From: Poronia punctata
Lineage: Eukaryota > Ascomycota > Sordariomycetes > Xylariales > Xylariaceae
Direction: 5' to 3'
NCBI GenBank assembly: GCA_022579005.1
Contig: MU401500.1
Coordinates: 157,835-221,834, forward strand
DNA length: 64,000 bases
Shown here piece by piece: positions 1 through 11,892 of the stretch (position 1 is its first letter; every line of letters starts with the position of its first letter). A program made the position numbers and the translations under genes. The notes under the pieces were generated by a model. It had not been told where the DNA came from. It saw nothing but the letters and a program-made list of their open reading frames with translations, and made no database searches.

Positions 1-366
1 GCTCTCGAAATCCTGAACATAAATGTCGATGGCAGGGTGGTCTATCAAAGCTTGGGCGTAAGCAAGCGCATCGGGCGACGTGGATGAAGCGGCTCGAAGG
101 AGCAAAGTGAGTCCGGAATGGTCCCGGCTGTTGATCTCAGCTTTTCCGAAACTATTGACGCCATACCTCGCGCCAGCAGTGCCCGCACCGTATCCAGAGA
201 CCTTTCGCGACTTGGTGACGGATCGAGGTGAAGTGCTGTAACCGTTGGGACTTCCTATCCCCGTTCCTGCTCCTTTACTTGGGGTCTGGGACACTCCCCC
301 TGGGGAGAGCAATCGACGGAAATTGTCGACATCATTTTCCCAGTAACACTTCCACAGACTGGTCAT
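1..366 (-). CDS. Ankyrin-repeat protein, probably the BTB/RCC1/ankyrin (IBtk-like) family; N-terminal part only
   Basis: An open frame on the minus strand starts at the ATG at 366-364 and runs without a stop off the left edge of the window, giving about 122 residues. It begins MTSLWKCYWENDVDNFRRLL, followed by a Gly/Ser-rich linker (roughly residues 25-65). It then enters an ankyrin-like unit: a SRDHSGLTLLLRAA segment, and ALIDHPAIDIYVQDFES, which resembles the LLLxHPxVDVNVQDxESGWT pattern of fungal proteins that combine ankyrin repeats, RCC1 blades and a BTB domain. An in-frame stop lies upstream of the ATG at about codon -27, which supports this start. Only the first repeat is visible, so the family (IBtk/Btb1-like ubiquitin-ligase adaptor) is an inference; another ankyrin protein is possible. 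Confidence 0.6.
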   Translation of the reverse strand, partial: MTSLWKCYWENDVDNFRRLLSPGGVSQTPSKGAGTGIGSPNGYSTSPRSVTKSRKVSGYGAGTAGARYGVNSFGKAEINSRDHSGLTLLLRAASSTSPDALAYAQALIDHPAIDIYVQDFES

Positions 367-1627
367 CGACGCTCCAATGTTCGAATTGTCGGCCGCTTCT
401 GATAGCACCTCGCCGAAGCCTCGAGGACTGCAGCCTATTTAAAGGTACGACCGGAAGCGCTCCGACCGACGAAAGGGATAAATATGCGCCAGTCGTGTAA
501 CTGAAGCGATTGAGTTCGATTCAAGCGAGCGCTTTTGACTTATTCGCGGTATGAAGTGCTGCGGAAGAGGATCGGTCGCGGATAAAACGGCTTTGCGGGT
601 GGTTTACTTCAATAGTCGAGGGAGTTGAAGTGGCGAAATCGGTGTCGGAGGCTAAGCGGCGAGGCGTTGACCAAACGGTAATTCACCTGATAGATAGATG
701 AGTAATCGACGGAAAAGTGAGTGTTATGTGTCGTTGTCTTCGCGTAGCGTGAGATTCTCCTTGGGGCTTTCTCTCACTGGGCAAAAATGTAAAGGGGAAA
801 ATGGCTAATGTAGTTGTTACGTTCGTCGGCGTCATGATAGAAGTACCGGAGAGCCTTCGCGACTCGACCCCGCCGTTGCCCGCGACAGGCCACTTACACT
901 ATGTTTCGCATCAGATACAGGCCCAGTAGGGAGGTAATTGCCCCCAACTAGAGGGCGGTACTCACTAGTGTAACGCTAATAAATCCCTGAACCATCCTGA
1001 TTCATCATCCATCCAACTGCTATTCCGGCATTCTCCATATAATTTCGATAAGCTTCAGCCAATCATATTGTTTCGACGATGAACATGACTGATATGGGAG
1101 GACAGAACGCTCCGAGGAATAATAGGTAGATATTCACCTAAAGCTTCGCAACTATGGCATACAAGACCTCGTGAACCGTTCATGATACTCAATTGGAACG
1201 TTCTCAACGCTCCCATCGTTGCCTAGATTTTAAAGACCACAATCGCTCAGTAACATCTCATATACTGCCCATGCGCACATGCAAGGCGCAACATCGAAAC
1301 CTAGATTAGCCCACAAGGTCACGTCCACTTGGTGTTGCTGCAGGTCATTGTGGGGTCACCCGGGCATATGGAGACTGGCAGTTGCCTTTCGGCCGGTTCG
1401 TAATGGTAGAATCACGCGTGAAAATAAGACCACTGTAAATACATTTCATGCAATCTAGGTAGTCTAGGACTCTAGGTCATATACAATGTTACCACAGATC
1501 AAGTCAACTGGACGCCATTTAATCCCTTGCCGCGCCTTTATAACCACGCATTTTTTCCAGTGCCGGGTATCGAGTGTGAAGGAGAACCTTCACCTCCAAG
1601 TCAAATTGTTCTATAAGCCACAATGTC
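367..1627. other. Intergenic region between the ankyrin-type gene and the carrier
   Basis: This stretch holds the upstream region of the leftmost gene and the 3' flank of the oxodicarboxylate carrier. Only short open frames without conserved motifs are present. I see no RNA gene or repeat. Confidence 0.5.
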
Positions 1628-2890
1628 TTACTTCTGCAGAGTGCGGAAGAAGTCCATTACACCAGTGAAAACGACTGAAGAAAACGTCAGCAGGCAGTAC
1701 AGGCCAAATCCGAATGGAGATTGGGGGAAGAGTAGAGCTCACCTAGAAGAATACCACCGCCAGGACCCAGTCTCAAGACCTTGGGCAGGAAGCCCTTGTA
1801 CAATGCGCCAAAACCTTCCTCCTTCATCACCGTGCCACATGCGGGCCAGGCCCAGTTGTATTTGGGGATCGTGCCAGCGACCTTGGGGGTATTCTGGATT
1901 CGAGACTTGACGACATCCATCGGGGTGTTCAGAACGGTACCGATGGTACCACCAATAGTACCAGCAATGATGTCGTTGGTGACCTGGCCCTTCTTCGACG
2001 TCGCCTTGGGGAGCAGTTCTCGAACTTGGAAGATGCAGCCAAAGTAACCAGCATTCCACAGGATGTGGCGCCACATTGTACTCTCGAGGCCATTGTAAAG
2101 GGCCAGGACACCCTCGTTCTTGACGACCTTGGACACGACGTCGAGTGCGCCCTTGTACTGTCCAGCGGACTCTTTGCTCTGCAGTCGCACTGCGGTATAA
2201 CGTGTCAGCCTCTTCAACATGAGCGAGCCCTGACGTTTCGCAGGGAAACTCCGAGCTCAGTCTCTAACCCCTCGACTGATCATTGGCACTTACACTTGAC
2301 CAATTCAAACGGAACGACAACAAACGATTCAGTGGCACCAGCCGAAGCACCGGTCAGGATAGAAAGCGGTTGTGTCATCTTTTCAGCACCAAAGGCCTTC
2401 TTGTAAACCTTCCCCCACTCGTCGTTGGCGGCGAACTTGGTAGCGCGCTTCGGGGCTTCCATAAGGATGGGGGCAGTGATACCGCGGTAGAGTCTCGAGA
2501 AACTGCGCGATAGTATGAGCTTAGACTGCCCTGCTGCCCAAGGCGGACGCGACTATCTTACCCCTCGGTGCGAACGATTTTCTGGAAGCAGTCCACCATT
2601 CCAGTATAAGCATCGGCCCCCGTTGCCTTGCCGCTCTGTAGCTGTAGACGACTCTTGACAACATCCAACGGGTACCTATTCCAGTATGAAGCGTTAGGGT
2701 TCGGAAGAATCGATCGGGGAGAGCGGAGTTGATCAATACGAACATGACCAAGATCTAGAAAACAGCCCAGGTTAGAAAAACACGGGGTGCGATTGTATTG
2801 CCGCATTGGAAGAGTACTCACTTCGGACACGCCAGCGATGGCGCCGGCAGCGAACTGCCATTGGAAACCAAGAGGCTTTTCTGTCGCCAT
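1628..2890 (-). CDS. Mitochondrial 2-oxodicarboxylate carrier (ODC/SLC25A21 family)
   Basis: The spliced model has six exons: 2890-2822, 2754-2744, 2675-2562, 2502-2294, 2189-1743 and 1674-1628. It encodes 298 residues, the usual size of a mitochondrial carrier. All three signature repeats are visible: PLDVVKSRLQLQ, PFELVKLRLQ and PMDVVKSRIQN. The start MATEKPLGFQWQFAAGAIAG and the phrases RGITAPILMEAPKRATKF, MWRHILWNAGYFG and GPGGGILLVVFTGVMDFFR match the yeast Odc1/Odc2 type, which exchanges C5-C7 oxodicarboxylates such as 2-oxoadipate and 2-oxoglutarate across the inner membrane in lysine metabolism. Exon 2 is only 11 nt long; it restores the conserved ILVMYPLDVVK segment and its preceding intron ends TTCTAG. 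All other introns have GT-AG borders (for example GTGAGT, GTAAGT). Family assignment is firm; substrate is by homology. Confidence 0.92.
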
Positions 2891-5322
2891 TTCGATTGAC
2901 TGACTGGTGTTCGAAACGGAGGTGGTTGGCGGTCAATAGAAGGATGGGAAAGGCAGATGTCGAAGTATTATTACTGTAGCGCCTATATACCGCCGTAAAT
3001 ACAGTAGACTCGTAGGCTTGCGATGTCGCATATGAACTGGGGTCGACCGCTTGCCCGTTGTGGCCCGCTCAACCGGACTGGCGCTAAAATGAGCTCATCT
3101 GGAGCTTAGCGCTAAGCCTGCCCTAGCCAGTTATGGCGGGTCGATAAGTTAAAATTACGCACTGACCATTCTGAATCTTGGGAGCGTGGGTCCGGGGAAC
3201 CGGGGCTCTTGGCCGTGTCTAGGGTAGCCTAGGCGCGAGAGGGGCAGTTGGAAGTTGGCAACTGTTGATGATATAATCGTTGATTATTTGGTGATACTAT
3301 CCCATACCACAATATCTCAATTTTACTCCATTGAACTCAGCAGTTGTCTATAATAATGATATCAGCTCCTCGATATGAATCTCATGTAGCTTATCTGCTA
3401 AATGCAGATATTGCCGGTATAACCCTTGCCACTGCAAGTTGAGATACAATCGCATCAAAACTAAACAGGTGTCTGAGAACTGTGTTGTTTTCTCCATCAG
3501 TCGGACCTATCTGTTGAATGAACGGTACACTATATGTCGACGACCTCTAACCAGAATTGGACATGTGTAGTCCATCTTAGATCACAAAAGTACAAGGAAG
3601 GCTCTAGCTAGGTGGTAAGGATAGATAGGTCTTTTAATGAGCAGAAAATATGAAGGTTAACGTTTCTGATGGACTGCATGCACTGCATGGACGTCGACAT
3701 GTGAAGAGTAGGTTTTATATAGATAATTTCACCCTCTACACACTCCCTTTGACGTCTTGCCAGTTCCTTTCTTTTGTGTTTTAACACATGCACAAACTCT
3801 CACATACAATATTAACTACATCGTGCTTTCACCAACAACCCTGCTATTCTCTAGCAGGATACTCACCTCGCATACGCTCGGACCATAAGGCATTGGAGGG
3901 GATCTCAAACTTTGCTGGCAACAAGGTATACAATACTGCAAGGCACACCACACGAAGAAATCCTCAGCATCTTGTACTTCCGTGGTGCATCGATTTCCTT
4001 CTACATTTCCCTATCCCCCACTAACCTTTCACGTGCCTCAAGTCACAACTGAAGCGTCAGGAAAGTGACTTACTACCTTAGTCAGAACATCTGTTCTTAC
4101 ATGTCATTTCCCACCCTTCGTCAACACTCTCCTTCTGCAGGAAGCCGGTAACATCCTCCTCTACCTCCTCCATACCTACTTAAATGGGAGCGGCCTCACC
4201 TCATAAAACATCTGCGGAAAAGCAAATATTCTAACCACCCTTGGATCCCAGCTTGAGCAACTGCCTTGAGCTGGTGACCTAGGTACAAGTTCATCTAAAA
4301 GTGCTCGCTAGTTACAATCCCATATCATTCAACTTCTACATATCTGAGCACCTATCCAGTTGTCTTCCTATCTCCAGCCTTTCCCATTATATTCTCCTCC
4401 AGTTACCATACCTTTCCATCTAAGAACCAGGTACATACTTCAAATATGTGCTTATGATTCCTTCCTACTCATTCCCAGGCTAGTTACAGCTTCATCAAAG
4501 ACGGTCTTCATTCATCCACATTGCCTATCTAAGTTGGTATTTTCCTGTCCCCAGGTCTTTCCTCGTTAAATACTTTTCCAGTCACATTTCTATATTCCCC
4601 AGACACATCGGGTTCCACCTTCCACACCCATACACCTGAGCTAGTTACAAAAATCTCCGATCCCCAACTGTGTCGGGAGGGATGTGAAGTAGGGTCATAC
4701 CTCTCGAGTATGATAGCTACCGGTAGCATTCCTGATTGATCGGCGTCTACCTATATGCTAGGATAGCTTCACGAAGCCTCCCGCAGCATTCGCTCCAATA
4801 CCAGTAAGTCATACCGTGCTGCATCGTCCTCGAAGTACTCTCGAGTGACTTCTCTGCTTATGATAGCTAAAGTACCTGAAGCGACGAAGCATCGTCTCAC
4901 TTACATGCTAGTCTAGGATCACTAGGATCATCTCACATCTCCCCAGCATCAACTTCACTCACCTAGTAAGTAATACTCCAATACGCTGTCACTACTCCTT
5001 CCCGAAAGCTACGAAGGTACAACTGCATCTTATCCTTTGCCTTTCCTTTACACTCTTTTGTACTTGGTATCGAGATACCGGCATACTACCTGAACCTCGT
5101 CCTTAGATTTGGTCACTATACCAGTCTTTTCAAAATCTCCTCAGCTTCATCATTCATCCTTCGTTATTTATTTCAATACCTACTACGGGGGGTATTGTCC
5201 TTGACGTCCTGCAGGGCTGATATAACCCAGTCACTTTAGCTCTGTTAATCTCTCGCTTCCATTTCCCGCTACTGTACCTCCCGCCAACACATAAGCTTTC
5301 CGGCGACACTTCTCTACTGAAC
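2891..5322. other. Long intergenic region with a pyrimidine-rich part before the F-box-like gene
   Basis: No convincing gene is seen. From about 3.8 kb to 5.3 kb the plus strand is strongly C/T-biased, which looks like a long promoter or leader of the gene at 5323. The word GCTAGTTACA occurs three times at roughly 160-170 bp spacing (4307, 4479, 4640); see findings. Short open frames here have no conserved features. Confidence 0.5.
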
Positions 5323-8236
5323 ATGTCTTCATCGTCGGCCGGCCCTTCAGGACAGAATCAAACCAGCAACGGCAACGGGGTCAACGCCGGAGTAGACGGA
5401 AATGATGGCAGTCTATTCGTTGACTTTGACCAGTTCACCGATGACGAAGGTATGGAGGTGGGCCCACCTGTAGGGGCAGTGGAAGGCGCGGACGACGACG
5501 AAGAAGCAGGTGCCCAGGAAAACCCTGCACCCTGGGAAACAGCAGAGCCAGAATCAGGCGACCATCAGTACAATGAACTGGTAGAAACTGAAGACGATGA
5601 TAACGGCAGCGAGGTGGGGGCGGAGATCCTGATACAGCGACGACCTCGGCGTGCTCGAGCTCCTGCACGAAGACGGAAAGGACAAGGTCAATGCCAGCAA
5701 TGCGAAACATTGAGAACGGATTGGAAAAACGAGGTTGAAGAACTTGATGGCACGATTAAAGTTTTTGAGGAGGAGATTAGAAAACTTCGGGCTAAAGTTC
5801 GAGAACTTGAGAGGAGACTTCAAAAGACACCTAAGCAAGTAAAGGTTAGTAGTACCTACCTCCATCTCAAGCCACCGCCATACCTCTCTCCTATTAGGTA
5901 CTGACCATTTTCCAGCCATGGCGTACATTGATGAGAGAGTTCCTCGATGCCTCCGGCGACATGGAAACCCAAGCGGGTCGCGGGTTGTATAAAGACATCT
6001 ACGGCCAAGCATGCAAGGAAGGCATCATGTCTCGGGATCTCAAGAATATCCATCCGGATTTAAAGATAGACATGATGCATTATTCGCCAGCAAGAATTCA
6101 GAAGTATCTCCAAGCCGAGTGGATGATGGCCCGATATGGGGTCGAATCTCTGCCTGGTATAGCTGACAGACTCCGGCCTATTCTGCAGGGCCAGTCCCCT
6201 CTACTATTGGCAAATACACCATTCCAGTTCGACAAGCTGCCCTCCGACATCCGGTGTAGTATCTGGAAACTGCTCATCCCTACCAATGAGCTGATTCATG
6301 GCCTGTCCCGTCTCGACCCCGTTAACCCACCGGTTTTTCAACGCGGCCCAGGCCCTCTTTACTTCCCCAATCGCTTTCACATCGGCGAAGATGCCTGCTC
6401 GATTGAAATGGCCTTAAAGCCGAACCAAGTTTTGAAGTATTTCCTAGTTTCCAAAGACTGGTATTATGTAACCGCCCATCTATTCTACGGTAAGTCTCCT
6501 TTACCTCACAGTCTCCCCACCCCTTTTTCCTTTTGATCAAGTTAGCTAATCCAGGCTATGCAGCAACCAACACCTTTGCCTTCAGCTCTCTGGGCGAGCT
6601 CGGCCGTTTCTGCACCGGCATAGGCAAGGCTCGAGTAGAGCGGCTCGTACACATAGAACTCTTCTGGCAAGGAGCTCTTACACCGACAGAGCTAGGGGTA
6701 GGGAAAGGTAAGAGGCCTGTCCACCCGAGTCATAAGATCTCTAACCGGAAATACCCTCTACACTGGCTTATGCACTGCCTACGCCTCCGCACCCTAGCTG
6801 TGCACATAAACGAGAGCGGGAGAAAGCATATGCGCCGGGACTATGAGATGGAGTGGCCAAATGATTATTTCATCGACTACGGTGTCTCCGATGTCGATGA
6901 AGACGGACTAGACATGTTCGGCATGGAATGCCGCAGGACGGACTTGCAACCGAATTACCGCAAGTACCGCAACATGAGAACTGTCCAGGGCATGGATTTC
7001 GTTTATCAACTCCGTGGTATGAAGTGGGTCCGTTTCTACGACGTTGCGGCTGACAAGCCGCGTGCCAGAATCCGCGACCACTCTTTCTTGCAGGATATAA
7101 ATGGCAGCGTCGTCAAAAAGAAGTCTGATCGCCTGGCGGTTTACTCTGAGCTCGAGAATCTTCATGTCCTTAGTGGATTGGACGACTACGAACCGAGCGA
7201 TGAGCATCTCGAGCTTGTTAAGTCATTTTACGACGAAAGTGAAGTAGATGTTTCGGTAGGCGGTTCGGAGACATCGGTAGGTAGCACGGAGACATCTTCT
7301 AATACTACAGGCCGATCAGAAGGCTCTACTAGTCGGTCTCCATCGCCTTCGGAAATAGATGAAGATGACGGCACACCTTCCTCTCTCCGTCGTTCCGACT
7401 CTAAACGCAGTGCTCCATCAAAGATTGTGGTGGAAATTGAGAGCGACGACGCAGATGAGGACAAAGAAGATGACACATCCGCTTCCAATCCTCCGCCCGG
7501 ACATTGGCGTCCTTCTACTCCGTCAACTTCATCTGGAGCCGTAGTCGAAGTTGACGACAGCGATGAGGAGATGGAAGATGCCCACAACTCGCAGAATGGC
7601 GAATCCAATGAAAGCCCGGGACCAAGCCCGGAACCAAGCCCTGTGTTTTCAACCAACGGAAGCACCGCTCTCCAAAATACCGGCGCAACAGCGATCTTGC
7701 CTTCATTGACACCAACACAAGTCATTACCACAAAGCCACAGACACAGGACCAACCCACCCCGGTAATCAACCTCGATGAGGATGAAAGTTTGTTTGTCCG
7801 GGAAGGGTCAGGATCGGGATCGGGATCGGGATCGGGATCGGAAAGTCCCGCCGCAGCATCTACTCGTTCCGCGCCTAGAAACAAACGCCCTGCATCACCC
7901 GGAGAGAAGATTATCATTGACCTCACTCTTTCAGACGACGAAGAAGATGGTAAAGAGAACGCAAATGGCAACGAAACTGCGTTCGAAACAGCAGTCGAAA
8001 CGGCGGATGAACATGAACACACCAAGATCGAAGACGACGGCAATTCTGTTCTCGAAACTGACGACGAATTCGAAGCTCCCAGCCGCCCCATACTATCACA
8101 AGATCCGAATCTGGAGGGCTCTGACGTGTCGGTGACTATCCCAAGCGAACCTTCTTATTCAGATCACGAATCATCCTCGGACTCGTCTCGAAAACGTGCC
8201 AGAACCAGCGGCAGCGATGGCGATTCCCAAGCTTAG
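5323..8236 (+). CDS. F-box-like protein with coiled coil and four SUMO-interaction-like motifs (hypothetical)
   Basis: Three exons (5323-5844, 5916-6489, 6564-8236) encode 922 residues. The N-terminus is acidic and disordered, then basic (RRPRRARAPARRRKG), followed by a CQQC pair and a coiled coil at about residues 130-174. Near residue 279, FDKLPSDIRCSIWKLLIP resembles the F-box/2EXR-type helix common in fungal proteins, and LVSKDWYYVTAHLFYATNTF farther on fits the rest of such a module; both introns splice cleanly through it. The last 300 residues are Ser/Asp/Glu-rich and contain IVVEIESDDADED (about 653), VVEVDDSDEEMED (about 692), PVINLDEDES (about 765) and IIIDLTLSDDEED (about 815), each a hydrophobic core followed by acids, the pattern of SUMO-interaction motifs. 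A (GS)n run is coded by a GGATCG repeat. I do not recognise an orthologue; a role in ubiquitin/SUMO-linked nuclear regulation is inference only. Confidence 0.75.
7811..7841 (+). repeat. Hexanucleotide GGATCG tandem repeat inside the coding region
   Basis: Five consecutive copies of GGATCG encode an alternating Gly-Ser run in the acidic tail of the F-box-like protein. The unit length keeps the frame, so copy-number change would only lengthen or shorten the linker. Confidence 0.85.
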
Positions 8237-8570
8237 GAAGCCAGGGACGCTAAGCGTCGCCAGTTGGGCCCCCCTTCTAGCCGTTCCTTTGGAACCTCGC
8301 CGGTGGGCAAGAAGTAGACCGGGGTGCCGGATTTGCCCGCCTCTCTTTGCTTTATCTTTCACGGCTCTTTGTTCCTTTTACGATATTCGGCTGTCGTATC
8401 AGATACGATTCATATCCTTAATTTAGCACGCCCAAGCTCCAGGTGAACTTTCTTCAGGGGTTTTCCGACCTTTCGGGCCAATGTTCCGAGAGCTCTCTCT
8501 CTCTATCTCATTTGGCCAGTCCACAAGAAGGATTGGGCGCTCATAATGAGTTAAATTTGCTTTCCTGTCG

Positions 8571-8610
<40 letters not shown>

Positions 8611-9426
8611 CTTTGGGGGTTTCGGACCAATCTAATCGGTCATGATAAACAATGTGGCGGGAAACAGTCGGGACACACCTTAACCTACGACTTGTCCCCG
8701 CCTACGTTTGATATTTCTTTCTTTTATTTGCGACGCTTTTCACGGATTTCACGACGTATTTACGAAGGATACGACCTTTTACGAGACGACACTAACTGAA
8801 ACGAAACGATACACGAGACGACGCGATACGATATCATGAGTTCTTCACGTAATACGGGAAACATGGCTATATACGTTTCATAATGCGCCGGCTCTTTTTC
8901 CTTTATTCTTTTATTTATTTCGCGATGCTTTCATGGGGTTGTTGTATGTATATACCGGACGAATCGATCTACCCGTCGTATGCAAGTAGTCGATACACAT
9001 ATTCGAGAAAGTACGTTGCGAGAGGTCGGGTTAGGTGGGTGGATGGAATGCGTAAATGGAAAGGGGAGGCGCCGAGTAGGCGTGCAGGTAGTAAATATGG
9101 TACCACCATTACCCCTATTCCACGTCCTAACAAGACATTCTCGTGCGTGCCTCCGTACCTACTTGATCGAATGAATTTCGTAGTATGGGGTGGGTTTAAC
9201 TTAAACAGTATATGTGATCAACCGACACCTAGTAGTTTTAAATACTAGGTGCGTTTGGACCGATCAGTCAGTTCGGCATATCGTTTTCACATATATAACT
9301 CAGATCCCTTGGTGAGAACCGCCAAATGTTGGTGTTTTTAGCCTCGAAAAGGGGTATCTGATTGTCACCGATATTGACGGCCGTCGAAAGCCAAATTTCT
9401 TCATTAGCACATTGGATATACCTCGT
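8237..9426. other. Convergent intergenic region
   Basis: This is the shared 3' flank of two convergent genes. It holds a CA microsatellite and many CGA/ACGA-rich words at 8690-8860. An open frame at 8883-9248 has no recognisable features and is not called. Confidence 0.5.
8574..8609 (+). repeat. (CA)18 dinucleotide microsatellite
   Basis: A perfect run of CA units lies in the 3' flank of the F-box-like gene. Short open frames across it are artefacts of the repeat. Confidence 0.95.
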
Positions 9427-11045
9427 CTAATCAAAAACGACTTTCTTCCCCTGAAACTCGACCTTTTGCACACCCTCCTTTGCCTTTTTAGCCGCCACCC
9501 AACTAGGATGTAAGGAACCCTCATCATCGCGCTTTTTCGGCGCAACAGGTTTTGGCGCCGCCTCCGCCGCCGCCGCCACCGGCACCGGCACCACCGATTT
9601 CTCAGCCTGCGCACTCTCACTCCTATCCCGGCGTGGTCTTGCCGACTGTTTCCGGCCCTTTACATCATTATCATTATTCAACTGTCGTTGTCGATCTGGA
9701 TGAATCCCATTATTCTCAAACGGATTTTTGATTCCCTTCTTCCATGGCGTCGTGCTGCTGTCCACGGCTCCTCTCTTGGGATCCCAACCCTCGTTTCGCG
9801 TATCTTGCTCTTGCTTGTGTTTCGCTTTCTCGCCGTATTTCTTCTCCCAGATTGCCTGGCGCGCGCGCTGTCCTCGCCTGTTCTTCCGTACGGGCGGCGC
9901 AACGTCTACGTCCGATGCCGATTCGGACCCGGATACGTAGCCTCCCATTAGCGTGGGCAGGAATGCGGATTTGCCCATGGAGAATTCGGCCGGTTTAACG
10001 GCTTTGATCTTTTTGGCTTTTTTCGAAGGAGGGGGGGCTAGTGTTTCGTCGTCTGAGTCTGAGTCGGATTCTGATTCTGATTCTGAGATATCATCGTCGA
10101 GTGTAAGTTTTCGGATAGATCGAGATCTACTATCAGCAAGATCAAGATTATCATCATCGCCTCCTCCTTCTTCTTCTTCCGAACCGTCGCTGCTGCTGCT
10201 GCTGGAACCGCCTACGAATTGATCGTATTTCGAAAACATGTTTTCCTCCTCTTCACTATTCGAAAATCCTTCGAATTCAGGACTACTATTATTTTCTTCT
10301 TCTTCTGATTCGGAGCCCGTCATCGTACCCAGATCTTCTTCGTCTTTTTCTCTTTTCCGTTTCAATAACGGGGGGCCGTCAAATTCTTCTTCCTCGTCAT
10401 CCTCGGAAGGGGAAGATTCGTCGTCCGCGGGACTATCGTCGTCGTCGTCTTTTTTGGCATTGCCGCTGGATCTAACTTCCTTTTCCTTTTCCTTTTCCTT
10501 CTCCTTCTTCCCATTTTTATTCTTCTTCTCAGGCATAGACACGCGCAAAGCGATACACGTGCCCATTGTAGCCTCCTCAATCACATCCTTGACTTGTTTC
10601 CGATTATACAGCGCGCTCGTGACATTATGCAGCGCCACTCTTTCCTCCTCTGATAATTCCGGTCTGGGGACGGGTTTGATATCGGCGGGGAGTCTCGGTG
10701 ATTCGGCGATTCCCTTGATTTTCAAGAGTGATGAACAGAGGTGCGCATGCGCCGTTTGGTGAAGATCGAGACTCTAGATTTTGTTCCCCGTGTCTTTAGT
10801 TGTGGTCTCTTTTCGCACCAATTTTCCTCGGCGCAAAAAGAAAAAGAAAAAAAAAAACTCACCTTCAATACGAGAATCTCCCTCTCAAGCCTGACCTTCT
10901 TTTCTGCATCTGCTTCGCGAACCCGCTTGCTCAGACGCTGTCGCTCGAAGCCCTTGACGAGCTTCAGGGCCCGGGCTAGTTCTTTTCGCCATTGGGCGAG
11001 TTTGTCTTCGAGACTCGGCTCGCGATCTCTTTTCCGCTTCGGCAT
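9427..11045 (-). CDS. BUD22-like nucleolar ribosome biogenesis factor
   Basis: Two exons (11045-10863 and 10773-9427) encode 509 residues. The N-terminus MPKRKRDREPSLEDKLAQWR begins a basic helical region; splicing at GTGAGT...CTAG joins it to SLDLHQTAHAHLCSSLLKIK, which is the conserved Bud22/SRFBP1 pattern. The centre is very acidic and Ser-rich, typical of nucleolar proteins. The C-terminus has KNRRGQRARQAIWEKKYG and LHPSWVAAKKAKE, the hallmark BUD22 end motifs. In yeast Bud22 is a 90S pre-ribosome component needed for 18S rRNA maturation. The intron has a long T tract just after the donor. Identification rests on both conserved ends and is good; function is by homology. Confidence 0.85.
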
Positions 11046-11892
11046 TTTGACCTCTTTTTAAAACAATGATCAGCTTAACTTCGTGATGCTAGGTGGCTGC
11101 TGTTTCGAAGATTCCAGCTCGGAAAAGTTCAAGTGGGTACTCGTGGATCTTTACACACGGTATATCGAGCTTATCGTGGTTTAATCGCACTGTGCGTATA
11201 GTCCAGTCGCAACGCCCAGAAACTCTCAAGTTGGGTGCAAAAGATAGGTATTATATAGTAGCATCCGATGTGGTCTTGTCCGCAAAACGGTTACGGTAGT
11301 CTGGACAAATATCAATGTGTCTTTCAACTGCTTCCATTTAGATCAAGTTGGTCTTTTAAGTGGAGTCTTCTGTTTCGGCCATAGATTCCACGAGTATAAG
11401 GACTAAAAATCCGATCGTCACACTGGCTGACTACCTACGAGTAGTTTCAACGCCCACTTCTTCAAGTCGGCTAAACTACTAAAGATGACTACCTACACGT
11501 AAAACAAAACCCAGGTAGATATTGGTAATATCTACCTAGAACAGAATATGTTACACTGACAAGTTCCTTTTTTAGCTAATAAGCGCCTGGAATTTCCCAG
11601 AAAGGGACGGCATAGTGTTTCACGGATGTCTATACGCGGACTTAACCGTAGCTTCTATTTAAACCTTGCTCGCTCGTTCTTGCAGTACGACGCCGGCCTC
11701 CGATGAGGGGCATTTTGGTGGGGTTGGGTAGTTAGTTTGACCGCAGCCAAATGCTTATGAAGATGCCCAATCTGCGATGATAAAAACATCAGATGTTCAA
11801 AAGAGAGATTTTGCGCTGTGGCTGATCCTGCATATATATATCCTTACCCACCTCGACATAAGACCACCGATATCGAAACATATTCCATAACA
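11046..11892. other. Intergenic region with a perfect short inverted repeat
   Basis: This is the divergent promoter region between the BUD22-like gene and the SDR gene. A perfect 11-bp inverted repeat with a 3-nt loop lies at 11513-11537. A TATATATA run at about 11834 lies some 55 bp before the SDR start and may be its TATA element. Confidence 0.5.
11513..11537. repeat. Perfect inverted repeat (11-bp arms, 3-nt loop)
   Basis: AGGTAGATATT and AATATCTACCT are exact reverse complements separated by GGT. It lies in the promoter interval and could be a dimer-binding site or a hairpin; chance occurrence in AGGTA-rich DNA cannot be excluded. Confidence 0.7.

Noticed and set aside
7228..8091. 287-codon open frame on the minus strand opposite the F-box-like tail
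   Set aside because: It is the antisense image of Ser/Asp/Glu-rich coding DNA, itself Ser-rich, and has no conserved motif.
8883..9248. 121-codon plus-strand frame between two convergent genes
   Set aside because: Composition resembles flanking non-coding DNA and no conserved features are visible.
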